Source: CBDCUF01 sp965222525 (lineage in GTDB: Bacteria; Pseudomonadota; Alphaproteobacteria; Rickettsiales; UBA8987). Taken from it: DNA of 64,000 nucleotides. Positions within the stretch are counted from its first letter, which is position 1; every line of letters starts with the position of its first letter. Shown here piece by piece: positions 16,102 to 25,070 of this stretch. The notes under the pieces are model-generated. The model made no database searches. It was given only the letters and a program-made list of their open reading frames with translations, and had not been told where the DNA came from. Where the stretch lies: assembly GCA_965222525.1 (NCBI GenBank), contig OZ244955.1, positions 2,050,218 through 2,114,217 of the forward strand, in the 5' to 3' direction. A program made the translations under genes and the position numbers.

Positions 16102-16881
16102 ATGACCGGGTACTTCAAACTCCAGAGAGGTGTGCAGGATCATCCCATGTTCAAAAAAGAGAAATTTACCGAGGTGCAGGCGTGGATCTGGCTGATTGAG
16201 AAAGTTAGTTATGCCGAGCATCAGAAGAATCATCTGCATGAGCCTATAACATTAAAACGCGGTCAGATAATTACATCGAATCGCTATTTATCAGGCTGCT
16301 GGGGCTGGGGAGAGAAGAAGGTGAGAGGATTTTTGCAGAGGTTAGAAAAGGCCACAATGATTGCCACAGCAAAAGACTCGCGTGGGACTTTAATAACCTT
16401 ATGTAATTATAGCAAATATCAGGATAATGCTAGTCCACTAGACTCACCAAAAGACTCTGTTGAGGACTTGTCCTCGCCTCACCACGGACTCACCGAGGAC
16501 TCAAATAATAATAAAGGTAATAAAAATAAACAAAAGGAAAATGCTGATGACGCGCGAGCTGATTTAGTGAAACTTTATGGGCAATTGCAGGAGATTATAA
16601 ATTCACCGGTGCCGTTGAGTATGGCTTTGGTGGAAGGCTGGATTAGTGATGGTGCTGATCCGGTCAAGGATATAATTCCGGCAGTTGAGCATGGCATGCG
16701 GAGGCTCAAGAATGTTCCTCCCAGCACATTGAAGTATTTCGCTCCGATAGTAGCGGAATTTAAGCGGCAGCGCAGTGAGGGACTACCTAAGACAAGCGGG
16801 AGTGGTTGGACGAAATATCCATCCACGAGGGAAATAGCAGAACAATGGGCAGAGGAAGATGCAGAAGCATGTGTTCATTGA
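16102..16881 (+). CDS. Phage replication initiator-like protein
   Basis: A 259-residue protein. The first 115 residues have the winged-helix layout of phage replisome organiser or O-like proteins: GYFKLQRGVQDHPMFK, QAWIWLIEKVSYAE, LKRGQIITSNRYLSGCWGWG, VRGFLQRLEKATMI. A low-complexity Asn/Lys linker follows, then a helical C-terminal domain. It probably binds the prophage origin and recruits the helicase-loader protein encoded next, which overlaps it by 23 bases. Confidence 0.75.
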   Translation: MTGYFKLQRGVQDHPMFKKEKFTEVQAWIWLIEKVSYAEHQKNHLHEPITLKRGQIITSNRYLSGCWGWGEKKVRGFLQRLEKATMIATAKDSRGTLITLCNYSKYQDNASPLDSPKDSVEDLSSPHHGLTEDSNNNKGNKNKQKENADDARADLVKLYGQLQEIINSPVPLSMALVEGWISDGADPVKDIIPAVEHGMRRLKNVPPSTLKYFAPIVAEFKRQRSEGLPKTSGSGWTKYPSTREIAEQWAEEDAEACVH

Positions 16882-17485
16882 GAATGTTATCAATCCGCTG
16901 GCTGGAGTATTTGGTCGCCTTAACTATGATCCTGAGTTGGAGAGATCTGCGATAAGTTCCTATTATGACATACTTTTTAAGTATGATGGGCAGACTTTAA
17001 GCAAGGCAGTTCAGGAAGCTCTTAGCACCTGCAAACGCTGGCCGAGGCCGGTGGATATGATTGGCTGGTGCGAGGAGTTTCGCCCCAGAAACTCCATTTC
17101 CGTCAATGAAAATGACTATCCATGGGTAGTTCGCAGGAAAAATATCAAGAATGCGGTTGCGGATTATCTGGAGATGTATAAGCTAAACAGCCCGTTATAC
17201 CAGCAATCGCGCAGTGAAGGATGGGCTGATAAGTTGGAGGATGTAGTGCAGGAAATGGCGGAAGTTCAGGCACAGGCCTTGTTTCCAACGCCTGATAGTG
17301 CTTTTTACTATCAAAGCAGCACATTAGCCTGTAATTACTTTGATGACCCGATGGCACCCAAACGTAAAGCCGGTAGGATATATGCTGCTGCCAAAAACCG
17401 GGGTTATATCAAGGTATTTTTGAATGAAGTTGAGATAAAATACCTGCGTAAGGTGGAAATAAATACATCAACCATACAAGAATAG
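16859..17485 (+). CDS. Lambda P-like helicase-loader candidate
   Basis: A 208-residue protein starting inside the preceding replication gene. The segment LSTCKRWPRPVDMIGWCEEF is typical of phage replication P-like helicase loaders, and the O-P gene order supports this. The C-terminal third has no recognised motif. Confidence 0.6.
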   Translation: MQKHVFIENVINPLAGVFGRLNYDPELERSAISSYYDILFKYDGQTLSKAVQEALSTCKRWPRPVDMIGWCEEFRPRNSISVNENDYPWVVRRKNIKNAVADYLEMYKLNSPLYQQSRSEGWADKLEDVVQEMAEVQAQALFPTPDSAFYYQSSTLACNYFDDPMAPKRKAGRIYAAAKNRGYIKVFLNEVEIKYLRKVEINTSTIQE

Positions 17486-17542
17486 TGCATTTTGGGCGTT
17501 TGGGACAAATTATTTGAAAGAAAATGAAGAAATATTGATTTC

Positions 17543-17577
17543 TGTCATAAAACCTTAACAAAACTATGTTATAAGCC
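17543..17577 (+). promoter_or_regulatory. Conserved accessory-gene promoter module, copy 4
   Basis: TGTCATAAAACCTTAACAAA then ACTATGTTATAAGCC, 31 bases before the ATP-grasp gene. Closest to copy 7 (33561-33595, minus strand), with which it shares TGTCATAAAA, TTAACA and the TGTTATAA -10-like element. Confidence 0.6.
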
Positions 17578-17608
17578 TTAAATAGGATTTTACGATTGTG
17601 GGAATATT

Positions 17609-18739
17609 ATGAACAAAGAAGATTTAAAAATAGCAGTAGTAGGTACTAGTGCCGAAGAATTAGCTGATAAAGGCTTTGGTGGTTCGTGGAGTAAAACTGC
17701 TGCCTTATCCGAAGAAATCAAAAGTAATCATAAAAATACAGAGCTTTTTGATGTCAATACAAAGCAAGATTTAGAGAAAATTGCAGAGCAAAAACCTGAT
17801 TTAGTGTTTATTGCCTCCAAATATATAGAAGAAAATAATGAAAAGATATGGTTGCCGGAGTTCTTTGAAGAAAAAGGAATTAACTATACCGGTCCAGATA
17901 AGAGGGCTATGGAAGTGGACCTAGATAAGGTTGCAGCAAAAGAAATAGTATCAGAAAATGGAATTGCAACGGCACCACATTTCGTTATTTCAGCAGACAA
18001 ACAATACCATGATAATTCTGATATTCCTCTGGACTTTCCTTTAGTGGTAAAGCCCAGACATGGCCTTAATAGTTATGGTGTAGACGAAAATTCTCTTGTT
18101 AATGATGTTGAGGGTTTGAATAAAAAAGTGCAGCAGTTGAGAGAGCGGTTCGGAGAAGATGCTATTGCTGAGAAATACCTTTCAGGTGATGAGTTCACGG
18201 TTGTTGTTACAGGAGATGGTGAGAGTTTGAAAGCAAATCCTATACAAGTAATTCCTCAGCAGGCTTCTATTATTACTGAAAAAGAGAAGGATGAGAATAC
18301 AGAAAAGCTTCTTCCTGTTAAAGATGAGGAGCTAAAAAATAAACTTAGCGAATTTGCAAAAAATGCGCATACAGCTTTAGGGGCTAGAGATCATTCCAGG
18401 GTAGATGTCAGGATGGATGAAAATGGTGAGTTAAACTTTCTGGAAATAACTACCACTCCCGGTTTTTCTCATGAGAAAGATAGAAGCTATATGAAGCAAG
18501 CAATTGCTATTAGTGAAGAAAAAACACAGGAACAGGTTTTTAAAGAGACAGTGAAAGAAATTGTAGACTCTGCTTTGGAAAGACAGTTACAGTCTCCATT
18601 ACAGGACATTGCAAAGAATATGCAAACCTCTGGAGTTATGGGTAACAAAGGAGATGAATATCACAAAGTAATTTCCAACACGCTAAAACCACAAAATCTT
18701 TCTGACAATAGCAAAGACGGGTTTGGCATAAAATTCTAA
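17609..18739 (+). CDS. D-Ala-D-Ala ligase-like ATP-grasp protein (prophage cargo)
   Basis: A 376-residue ATP-grasp protein. Blocks in order: N-terminal Rossmann-like part (LKIAVVGTSAEEL), GPDKRAMEVDLDKVAAKEIV (ligase GSALAMDK region), FPLVVKPRHGLNSYGV (ATP lysine and glycine loop), IAEKYLSGDEFTVVV, and SRVDVRMDENGELNFLEITT. The family metal-binding Asn of the ENT/EVN box is replaced (EITTTPG), which may change or abolish ligase activity. About 60 extra C-terminal residues end GFGIKF. It lies between the replication and structural genes, behind its own promoter module, so it is probably expressed in the lysogen. Confidence 0.7.
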   Translation: MNKEDLKIAVVGTSAEELADKGFGGSWSKTAALSEEIKSNHKNTELFDVNTKQDLEKIAEQKPDLVFIASKYIEENNEKIWLPEFFEEKGINYTGPDKRAMEVDLDKVAAKEIVSENGIATAPHFVISADKQYHDNSDIPLDFPLVVKPRHGLNSYGVDENSLVNDVEGLNKKVQQLRERFGEDAIAEKYLSGDEFTVVVTGDGESLKANPIQVIPQQASIITEKEKDENTEKLLPVKDEELKNKLSEFAKNAHTALGARDHSRVDVRMDENGELNFLEITTTPGFSHEKDRSYMKQAIAISEEKTQEQVFKETVKEIVDSALERQLQSPLQDIAKNMQTSGVMGNKGDEYHKVISNTLKPQNLSDNSKDGFGIKF

Positions 18740-18790
18740 CCCACTCCCCAATTTTCACATCCACCACTAATATAAATTCAGGAGTGGATT

Positions 18791-20638
18791 ATGGTTGCGA
18801 ATATTGCGCTGACGGCGACTGCCAATACCAGTACCGGAACAAGTATCTCGGTTACAAAGCCTGCTGGTGTGCAGGAAGGTGATTTGCTGGTTTTATGGCT
18901 GTCCAAGGATTCCAACGATAATGTAACTTCTCCACCAACTGGGTTCACATATGATGCCGGCAAATCCGGTAATATGGGTGGGACTGCCGAAGGGCGGTAT
19001 TTCTCTAAAACTGCTGGTGCATCCGAACCTTCCAGCTATTCTTTCAGCTGGTCTGGTAATGAAGCTGCAACATTGTCCTTACTCGTCATCCGGGATGAAA
19101 ACGGCGTTGACGTTGCTGGCAAGAATTTCTCATCCAGCAATAGAACGTCTGCAACTGTAAGCGCACTTACCACCACAGAAGATGATGTGTTGCTGGTGGC
19201 ATTTGTCGCTGGCGAATCGGGAAGCTCTGCCCATACGCCACCAACAGGATTCACAGAGCAATTGGACTTTTCTGGTGGATCCAGTACTAGCGGCTCATCT
19301 CAGGCCATACATACAAAATTACAGTCTACCGCTGGCTCCACCGGTTCTATACTGTTTACACAGACTCAAGACCAGGAATTAGGAGCTGTCGTTGTTGGTT
19401 ATAAATCCTCCGGAGCCAGTACCACTGAGGTTTCCAACACTCTTGACCTGAGATGGAATGCAATTGCTGAAACTACTAGCAACGCAGATTTGCGCTGGGA
19501 TGTTTTCTTGGAGATTATTTCATCTACTGATCTGAAATGGCAAATCCTTAATGGAACCAGTAATCAGTTTGATCTGCGCTGGAGTGTTGTTGCTGACACT
19601 CAGCAATCTTTAGATCTACGCTGGAATGCACAAGGTGTAGTTACTTTTACAGCAGAATTTCAGTGGAATATAGAAAATGAAACATCAAATATATCTGATA
19701 TTCGGTGGAATATATTTGAGGAGTCTTCTCAAACATTAAATCTTCAATATGACATAATTCAGGGTGCTCAATCAGTGCTGGATATTAGTTATGACATCAT
19801 TGAGGAAATTGTTGCTACTGCTGATATTAAGTACCACATATTAAATGAGGTTACAGCTAGTATCGAGTATCAGTGGAATATTGCAGCAGGTCTTTCAGAG
19901 GTTAGCAATATCCTAGATCTGCGCTATGACATTGCAGAGGAGATTGCCAGTTCCATAAATCTCCGCTGGCCTATTATGCAGCTCACAGAAAATAGCATTA
20001 ATCTGAACTGGAATCTATTTGGAGAAGTTACTCAGACTCTCGATATTATCTATGATGTTATTAAAGAGGTCGCAACCACCACCGATATTAGATACAACAC
20101 ACTCAGCGAGACCTCTAACGAGATTGAATGCCGATGGAATATCTCTGCTGGATTGTCAGAAGTCAGTAATGCCGTTGATATTAGTTATAATATCAATGAG
20201 GAAATTCTGATTATTACTGATTTCCGTTGGAACATTATATCTGAGATCACAAATTCTGTAGATCTCCGTTATGGCACAATAGAGGAAATCTCCAGCACGC
20301 TTGAAACACAATGGCATATCGTTACCCATATTGAAAATACCACTCAACTACAATGGGCAATAATCACCGCAATTGAAAACTCTCTAAAATTAGATTGGCG
20401 GTTGATTATCGCTGTCACAAATAACCTCACTATCCGCTGGAATGTAATTCAGGAAGTCATAGCCATCATCAATTTGCTCTGGGAATTGCCCGGTATTCCA
20501 CCACCCAGATCAAAACAAAGAACCCTCTCCCTGATGGCGGAAGATCGGGTGATAATAATCGCACATGAAAACCGGACTCTGGCAATCCCGCAGGAGGATC
20601 GAACAATTGCTTTACCAACCGTAACTTTAGGAGAATAA
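18791..20638 (+). CDS. Prophage surface-type protein with about 25 tandem 14-residue repeats
   Basis: A 615-residue protein. Residues 1-205 form a beta-rich N-terminal domain with Ser/Thr/Gly-rich strands. From about residue 210 to 590 there are about 25 tandem units of 14 residues (two are 17) with consensus LDLRWNI..E.S.., that is alternating hydrophobics around R-W/Y. Such short repeats usually build a solenoid or fibrous beta stack. A Pro-rich linker and a short C-terminal part follow. It heads a three-gene rightward group upstream of the terminase. A fibre, decoration or adhesion role is inference. Confidence 0.7.
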   Translation: MVANIALTATANTSTGTSISVTKPAGVQEGDLLVLWLSKDSNDNVTSPPTGFTYDAGKSGNMGGTAEGRYFSKTAGASEPSSYSFSWSGNEAATLSLLVIRDENGVDVAGKNFSSSNRTSATVSALTTTEDDVLLVAFVAGESGSSAHTPPTGFTEQLDFSGGSSTSGSSQAIHTKLQSTAGSTGSILFTQTQDQELGAVVVGYKSSGASTTEVSNTLDLRWNAIAETTSNADLRWDVFLEIISSTDLKWQILNGTSNQFDLRWSVVADTQQSLDLRWNAQGVVTFTAEFQWNIENETSNISDIRWNIFEESSQTLNLQYDIIQGAQSVLDISYDIIEEIVATADIKYHILNEVTASIEYQWNIAAGLSEVSNILDLRYDIAEEIASSINLRWPIMQLTENSINLNWNLFGEVTQTLDIIYDVIKEVATTTDIRYNTLSETSNEIECRWNISAGLSEVSNAVDISYNINEEILIITDFRWNIISEITNSVDLRYGTIEEISSTLETQWHIVTHIENTTQLQWAIITAIENSLKLDWRLIIAVTNNLTIRWNVIQEVIAIINLLWELPGIPPPRSKQRTLSLMAEDRVIIIAHENRTLAIPQEDRTIALPTVTLGE

Positions 20639-20640
20639 AA

Positions 20641-21150
20641 ATGCCGATAGCCTCAACTGATATAGATTTCCACTTATCCGGTGGTGCTGCCAATAGTGAT
20701 GTCGATGCCTCGCTGGGTGGCGCAATAAGCTCAACGCAAATCACCGATGCCACGCTCAATAACCTGTTTGATGATGTATCCAGCGATGAATCGAGTGCTG
20801 GTGATACCGAATATCGCTGTATTTATGTGAAGAATAATCATGGTAGCCTGACATTGCAGAATGCCGTAATCTGGATTGATACCGATACTCCCAGCACTGA
20901 CAGTGATGTTGATATTGGGCTTGGCACCAGTGCAATTAACGGAACTGAACAGAGTGTTGCCGATGAAGATACTGCACCGGCAGGAGTGACATTTTCCAGT
21001 CCGGCATCGAAGGCCACAGGTCTTTCTATTGGCAATATCCCCGCCGGGCAGCATAAAGCGGTATGGCTTGAACGGGTGATAAGTCCCGGAGCAGCTGCGT
21101 TTAATTCTGACTCAGTGATCTTAAAAGTTGCTGGTGATACTGCCGCTTAG
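20641..21150 (+). CDS. Prophage structural-type protein, unknown
   Basis: A 169-residue beta-rich, acidic protein with a Ser/Asp/Gly-rich character (LSGGAANSDVDASLGG at the start, IWIDTDTPSTDSDVDIGLG midway). It begins three bases after the repeat protein and precedes a further small gene, so the three probably form one functional group. No catalytic motif. Confidence 0.6.
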   Translation: MPIASTDIDFHLSGGAANSDVDASLGGAISSTQITDATLNNLFDDVSSDESSAGDTEYRCIYVKNNHGSLTLQNAVIWIDTDTPSTDSDVDIGLGTSAINGTEQSVADEDTAPAGVTFSSPASKATGLSIGNIPAGQHKAVWLERVISPGAAAFNSDSVILKVAGDTAA

Positions 21151-21159
21151 GGGAATACA

Positions 21160-21531
21160 GTGTCGAAAATCCACAAATTCCCCAAGGCTCCATTTGCCGA
21201 TAAGGATTACACATGCGATTATTCCGCCGAACTGGATGCACTGGGCGATTCTATCGCCAGTAGTGTGTGGATTGTACCGAGTAATGATGTTGATGGCGTT
21301 GGCAATACAGAAATTACGCTGGCGGATGGTGTTACGGTGAATGTCAGTGTTTCTGCACCATCACCAACATATAGCCAGGGTGGGACTTTTATCAATGGCA
21401 ATAAAACCGTAATCAATCTTGATGGTGGAACTCTTGGCCTGACCTACCGTATCTACAACCGTATTGTTACTGTCGCTGGCCGTAAATACGAAAAGGTGTT
21501 TGATGTGTTTATTCAGGTGGAAGGGTGTTGA
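21160..21531 (+). CDS. Small prophage structural-type protein
   Basis: A 123-residue beta-rich protein. Its end ITVAGRKYEKVFDVFIQVEG resembles phage proteins that specify trimmed or irregular beta domains (phage-tail accessory proteins with an NTEITL.. middle). The start is GTG at 21160. It ends immediately before the leftward cargo gene. Confidence 0.5.
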   Translation: MSKIHKFPKAPFADKDYTCDYSAELDALGDSIASSVWIVPSNDVDGVGNTEITLADGVTVNVSVSAPSPTYSQGGTFINGNKTVINLDGGTLGLTYRIYNRIVTVAGRKYEKVFDVFIQVEGC

Positions 21532-21533
21532 AG

Positions 21534-22211
21534 TTAACTTTGTGTCAAAGGTCTATCTTGCCCTTTTAGCATGGACTTAACATTATCTATATTTTCATAA
21601 AGTTTTGAATCTTTTGCTATTTCATGCACGGCACTCATCAAAGTATGTAGCTGTGTTCCTTCCACCAAATTTGGAAGTAATTTTTCCATATTGGTTTTCA
21701 TATTATAGGTATTCTCAACATCTTGTTTTGATACCCTATCTTCTTTATCAACCCACTCTGGATTATACTTATCTCTTAAACCACCGGCCCATAGCTGTAC
21801 TGAGCTCAAAGAACCAGTCATTCCGGGTGCAGTTTTATCAATCCTATATTTATCGTTCATTATTACTTCATACTCTCCTATATGATTTAAAGCATGTAAC
21901 GCGCTACCGACTTTTTCTAATAATTTAAAGTCTTTTTCCTCACCTGGTTTTAAAGTTTCTTTTGTCTTGCTGATTACGTCATCAAACTCAAATCTAGCAA
22001 TCCACATTATAGAGTCTCTATTCCATGTGCTGTCCTTCTCCTTGTTTTCATACACAATATCTTTTCTTTTTTCATTCGGTCCACCATTAAAGAATGTAAC
22101 AGCCGCCATTTTGAAATCATGTGCAGTATGCCATTGAGCTTCGCGTTGCTCTTCCAGGTCAGGCTGTTTCTCTGTTTTTGGTTTTTTATACTCTTCTGGT
22201 TTTTTAACCAT
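21534..22211 (-). CDS. Leftward prophage cargo gene 1, unknown function
   Basis: About 225 residues from the ATG at 22211, which has a GGAG ribosome binding site. Highly charged at the N-terminus (KKPEEYKKPKTEKQPDLEEQ), then a mixed helical domain with several Trp (SIMWIARFEFDD, VQLWAGGLRDK). No signal peptide or membrane segment, one run of helices at the end (LHTLMSAVHEIAK). It opposes the flanking late genes and carries its own promoter module, so it fits the moron pattern. Not recognised. Confidence 0.65.
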   Translation of the reverse strand: MVKKPEEYKKPKTEKQPDLEEQREAQWHTAHDFKMAAVTFFNGGPNEKRKDIVYENKEKDSTWNRDSIMWIARFEFDDVISKTKETLKPGEEKDFKLLEKVGSALHALNHIGEYEVIMNDKYRIDKTAPGMTGSLSSVQLWAGGLRDKYNPEWVDKEDRVSKQDVENTYNMKTNMEKLLPNLVEGTQLHTLMSAVHEIAKDSKLYENIDNVKSMLKGQDRPLTQS

Positions 22212-22260
22212 TAGTTTTCTCCATAGTAACAAAAAGGCTCACCATTAAGCTTTTCATGCC

Positions 22261-22297
22261 AAACACTATAGCAGAGAAATGTTAAAGTTTTATGACA
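22261..22297 (-). promoter_or_regulatory. Conserved accessory-gene promoter module, copy 5
   Basis: On the minus strand TGTCATAAAACTTTAACATT then TCTCTGCTATAGTGTTT, about 50 bases before cargo gene 1. Similarity to copies 6 and 7 extends about 80 bases further upstream (to about 22375), including AATTATTTTCAAAAAAATGC. Confidence 0.65.
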
Positions 22298-22473
22298 CTT
22301 CTCAAATTATTTTCAAAAAAATGCATATTTTTTAGAGATGATTTTAATAATCTTTATATATCAATGGGTTGTTAGGCAAAATAATTTGCATATTTTTCGC
22401 AAAAACCAGTATTTTTGCCGTTTTACCCTCAAATCACCTGCCAAAAGGGTTGTTTTAGGCTTAAAATAGCCCC

Positions 22474-23058
22474 ATGCCAGAGGTGATTATCAAGGATAAT
22501 ATCAAGGAATTTACACGGTTTTTAAGCCGTGTCGAGAAGAAACAGGTGCCATTTGCTACCTCCCGTGCGATAAATGACACCGCTGTTGATGCCCAAAAGT
22601 CTATACAGGCCGCTATTCCACATATATTTGATAACCGCAAGAAATGGTGGTTAAAGCAGCAACCAACCGGCATCAAGATCAAATTCTCCAACAAAACCCG
22701 TCTGACTGCCAGCATATTCACCAATGCACCTTTCGCTGAACTGCAAGAAAAGGGCGGCATCAAAACACCTAAATCCGGTGGTGTGATTGCTGTTCCCACT
22801 GCTAAGGTTGCCAAGAGATACCGCAAAGCTGGTGGTGCACGGCAACTATTACAATCAAGCGATAAGATATTCTCCACTAAAAAAGGTATATTCAAGAAGC
22901 GTGGTAAGTCTTCTATCACCACTATGTTTGTCTATACCAAGACTGCAAACGTTCGCCGCAGATTTGGCTTTGCCAGAATAGCTGAGAAAGTTGTCAAAAG
23001 AAAATTCAACCGCAACTTTGCTACCAGATTACAACAGGCTCTCAGAACCGCCAGATAA
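22474..23058 (+). CDS. Phage minor tail/morphogenesis protein (HK97 gp10 or lambda Z-like)
   Basis: A 194-residue strongly basic protein. The early segment TRFLSRVEKKQVPFATSRAINDTA and the middle region with a KKWWLKQQPTGI stretch are typical of tail-terminator-like or minor tail proteins of the gpZ/gp10 group. In lambda-like phages this gene sits with the tail genes; here it lies upstream of the methyltransferase and terminase genes, displaced next to the cargo insertion. Confidence 0.6.
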   Translation: MPEVIIKDNIKEFTRFLSRVEKKQVPFATSRAINDTAVDAQKSIQAAIPHIFDNRKKWWLKQQPTGIKIKFSNKTRLTASIFTNAPFAELQEKGGIKTPKSGGVIAVPTAKVAKRYRKAGGARQLLQSSDKIFSTKKGIFKKRGKSSITTMFVYTKTANVRRRFGFARIAEKVVKRKFNRNFATRLQQALRTAR

Positions 23059-23125
23059 TTATGTGACTTCTGGTGAGGTGTATTCGCTGCTATCATAAGC
23101 ATCATAACCTACCAAACCTATCAAC

Positions 23126-23163
23126 AAACTCCCTCGAACCTAATTTGGTGCGGGGGAGTTTTT
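23126..23163 (+). terminator. Intrinsic terminator
   Basis: AAACTCCC and GGGGGAGTTTTT form a stem followed by a T-rich run, between the minor tail gene and the methyltransferase gene. Confidence 0.6.
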
Positions 23164-23311
23164 ATTTGTATTCCTCCTCAAAATCAAAAAGGTACTAACT
23201 CGCGGATCGCCACGAGGGTAACGCGTAAGCGCGTTTTATAGCTAGACACTGGAGCCAAAAGTCCATTTCGTTTCGTTTTTATACTCCCTGATAAGCAGAA
23301 ATCAGGAGAAA

Positions 23312-24541
23312 ATGTATTTTGAAATGCGAAATGACCCTATGGAAATAAAACTAATTCAGACAGAAAGTATCATCCCTTACGCCAGAAATCCTCGTAAGAA
23401 TGATAGTGCAGTTGATAAAGTTGTGGCTTCTATTAAAGAGTTTGGCTTCCGTCAGCCGATTGTGGTTGATGAGGAGATGGTTATTATAGTTGGCCATACC
23501 AGACTGGAAGCTGCAAAACGTCTGGGGCTTAAAAAACTCCCGGTTCATATAGCAAAGGGACTAACCCCGGAGCAGGTCAAGGCATATCGTATTGCTGATA
23601 ATAAAACCAATGAATTTTCCCAGTGGGACATGGAATTGCTGGGGTTGGAGCTTATTGATCTGGAAAAGCTGGATTATAATACCGAACTTACTGGTTTTGA
23701 TGTTGAGGAAATCGCCTCACTGATTAATGTAGAAGAGGTGGAGGGATTGACAGATGATGACGCTGTGCCGGAAGCCTCGGAAGATCCTGTATCTGCTCCC
23801 GGTGATATATGGTTGTTGGGTGATCATAGAATAATGTGTGGTGATAGCACCAAGGAAGCGGATGTTGCCAAACTCATGGGTAATAAAAAAGCCGATATGA
23901 TATTTACCGATCCACCATATAATGTGGATTATACTGGTAAGACCAAGGATGCCCTCAAGATAAAGAACGATAATTTTGCATCAGGATTCTATGAGTTTCT
24001 GGTGAACTCATTTACCAATATGAGAAACTCTGCTAAGAGCGGTGCTGCTATTTATGTATGTCATGCTGATAGTGCTGGTCATGAGTTCAGAAAAGCTATG
24101 GTAGAAAGTGGATGGCTCTTAAAGCAGGTTATAGTCTGGGTTAAAAATACTATCGTATTAGGCCGGCAGGATTATCACTGGCAGCATGAGCCAATATTAT
24201 ATGGCTGGGCTGAGGGTGGTACTCACAAATGGTATGGCGATCGTAAGCAGTCAACAGTCTGGCATGAGAATAAACCGAATAAAAGTGAAGTCCATCCTAC
24301 TATGAAACCAGTAGAGCTGATCACCAGAGCTATTAATAATAGCAGTAAGAGCGATGATCTTATTCTCGATTTATTTCTTGGTTCCGGCTCTACATTAATT
24401 GCATCTGAGAAATCCCACCGTATCTGCTACGGGATGGAATTAGATTCGCGTTACTGCGATGTTATCGTCAAACGCTGGCAGGATTTTACCGGCAATGATG
24501 CAGTAAATCTCAACACAAAGGAAAAGTTCAATGTCCGATAG
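23312..24541 (+). CDS. ParB-like domain fused to a DNA methyltransferase
   Basis: A 409-residue protein with an AGGAGA ribosome binding site. Residues 10-100 are a ParB/Srx-like domain (IIPYARNPRKND, IVVGHTRLEAAKRLG-type block). The methyltransferase part shows FTDPPYNVDYTG (catalytic DPPY) near residue 205, followed after a target-recognition region by HPTMKPVELI and LDLFLGSGSTLIA (SAM binding). This order is that of the beta class of amino-methyltransferases (N6A or N4C). Such fusions are common in prophages and may protect phage DNA or adjust host marks. No restriction partner is present. Confidence 0.88.
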   Translation: MYFEMRNDPMEIKLIQTESIIPYARNPRKNDSAVDKVVASIKEFGFRQPIVVDEEMVIIVGHTRLEAAKRLGLKKLPVHIAKGLTPEQVKAYRIADNKTNEFSQWDMELLGLELIDLEKLDYNTELTGFDVEEIASLINVEEVEGLTDDDAVPEASEDPVSAPGDIWLLGDHRIMCGDSTKEADVAKLMGNKKADMIFTDPPYNVDYTGKTKDALKIKNDNFASGFYEFLVNSFTNMRNSAKSGAAIYVCHADSAGHEFRKAMVESGWLLKQVIVWVKNTIVLGRQDYHWQHEPILYGWAEGGTHKWYGDRKQSTVWHENKPNKSEVHPTMKPVELITRAINNSSKSDDLILDLFLGSGSTLIASEKSHRICYGMELDSRYCDVIVKRWQDFTGNDAVNLNTKEKFNVR

Positions 24542-25070
24542 ACCGTTAGTGTCAGGTGAGTTTCTGGCCAAGTTATTTAATGTGACAGTAAGACGAGTTC
24601 AGCAACTGGCCAAGGATGATATTGTTGTAAAAGCCGGTAGAGGAAAATATGATCTTATAGCTTCTGTTCAGGGATACGTAAAATATTTGCAGGATTTATC
24701 TATCGGTAAAACTCCATCACCAGAGCAACTGCATATTCAGAGAACCCGGTTGCTCAGTGCACAGGCTGAGAAGACTGAGCTTGAGGTTAAGGTGATGCAT
24801 AGCCAGTTAGTTCCGATAGATGAGGTTAATGATTTTCTGCTTCCGATGTTGAATAATTTCCGGTCACGCTGCCTTTCAGTTCCACATGCCATAGCCCATC
24901 AGCTTGTCACTATAACGAAGGTCTCTGAAATAGAGGAGATCGTCCGTGGTAAAATTTATGAGGCATTAACGGAGTTGTCAGAATATGAACCAGACAATCA
25001 GTCTAGTAAAAGAAATCATAAGGAGCGCAAGCCAGACAGTAAAGCCCCCGCCATCGCTAAAAGTCAGTGA
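24531..25070 (+). CDS. Terminase small subunit (Nu1-like)
   Basis: A 179-residue protein with an N-terminal winged HTH (LAKLFNVTVRRVQQLAKDDI) and a helical region (RTRLLSAQAEKTELEVKV) as in Nu1-type small terminases. It overlaps both the methyltransferase stop and, by 86 bases, the large-terminase start. It recognises the packaging site on phage DNA. Confidence 0.8.
   Translation: MSDRPLVSGEFLAKLFNVTVRRVQQLAKDDIVVKAGRGKYDLIASVQGYVKYLQDLSIGKTPSPEQLHIQRTRLLSAQAEKTELEVKVMHSQLVPIDEVNDFLLPMLNNFRSRCLSVPHAIAHQLVTITKVSEIEEIVRGKIYEALTELSEYEPDNQSSKRNHKERKPDSKAPAIAKSQ

Noticed and set aside
23312..24541. Restriction-modification system
   Set aside because: Only a methyltransferase is present; no restriction gene within the prophage. 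Treated as an orphan phage methyltransferase.
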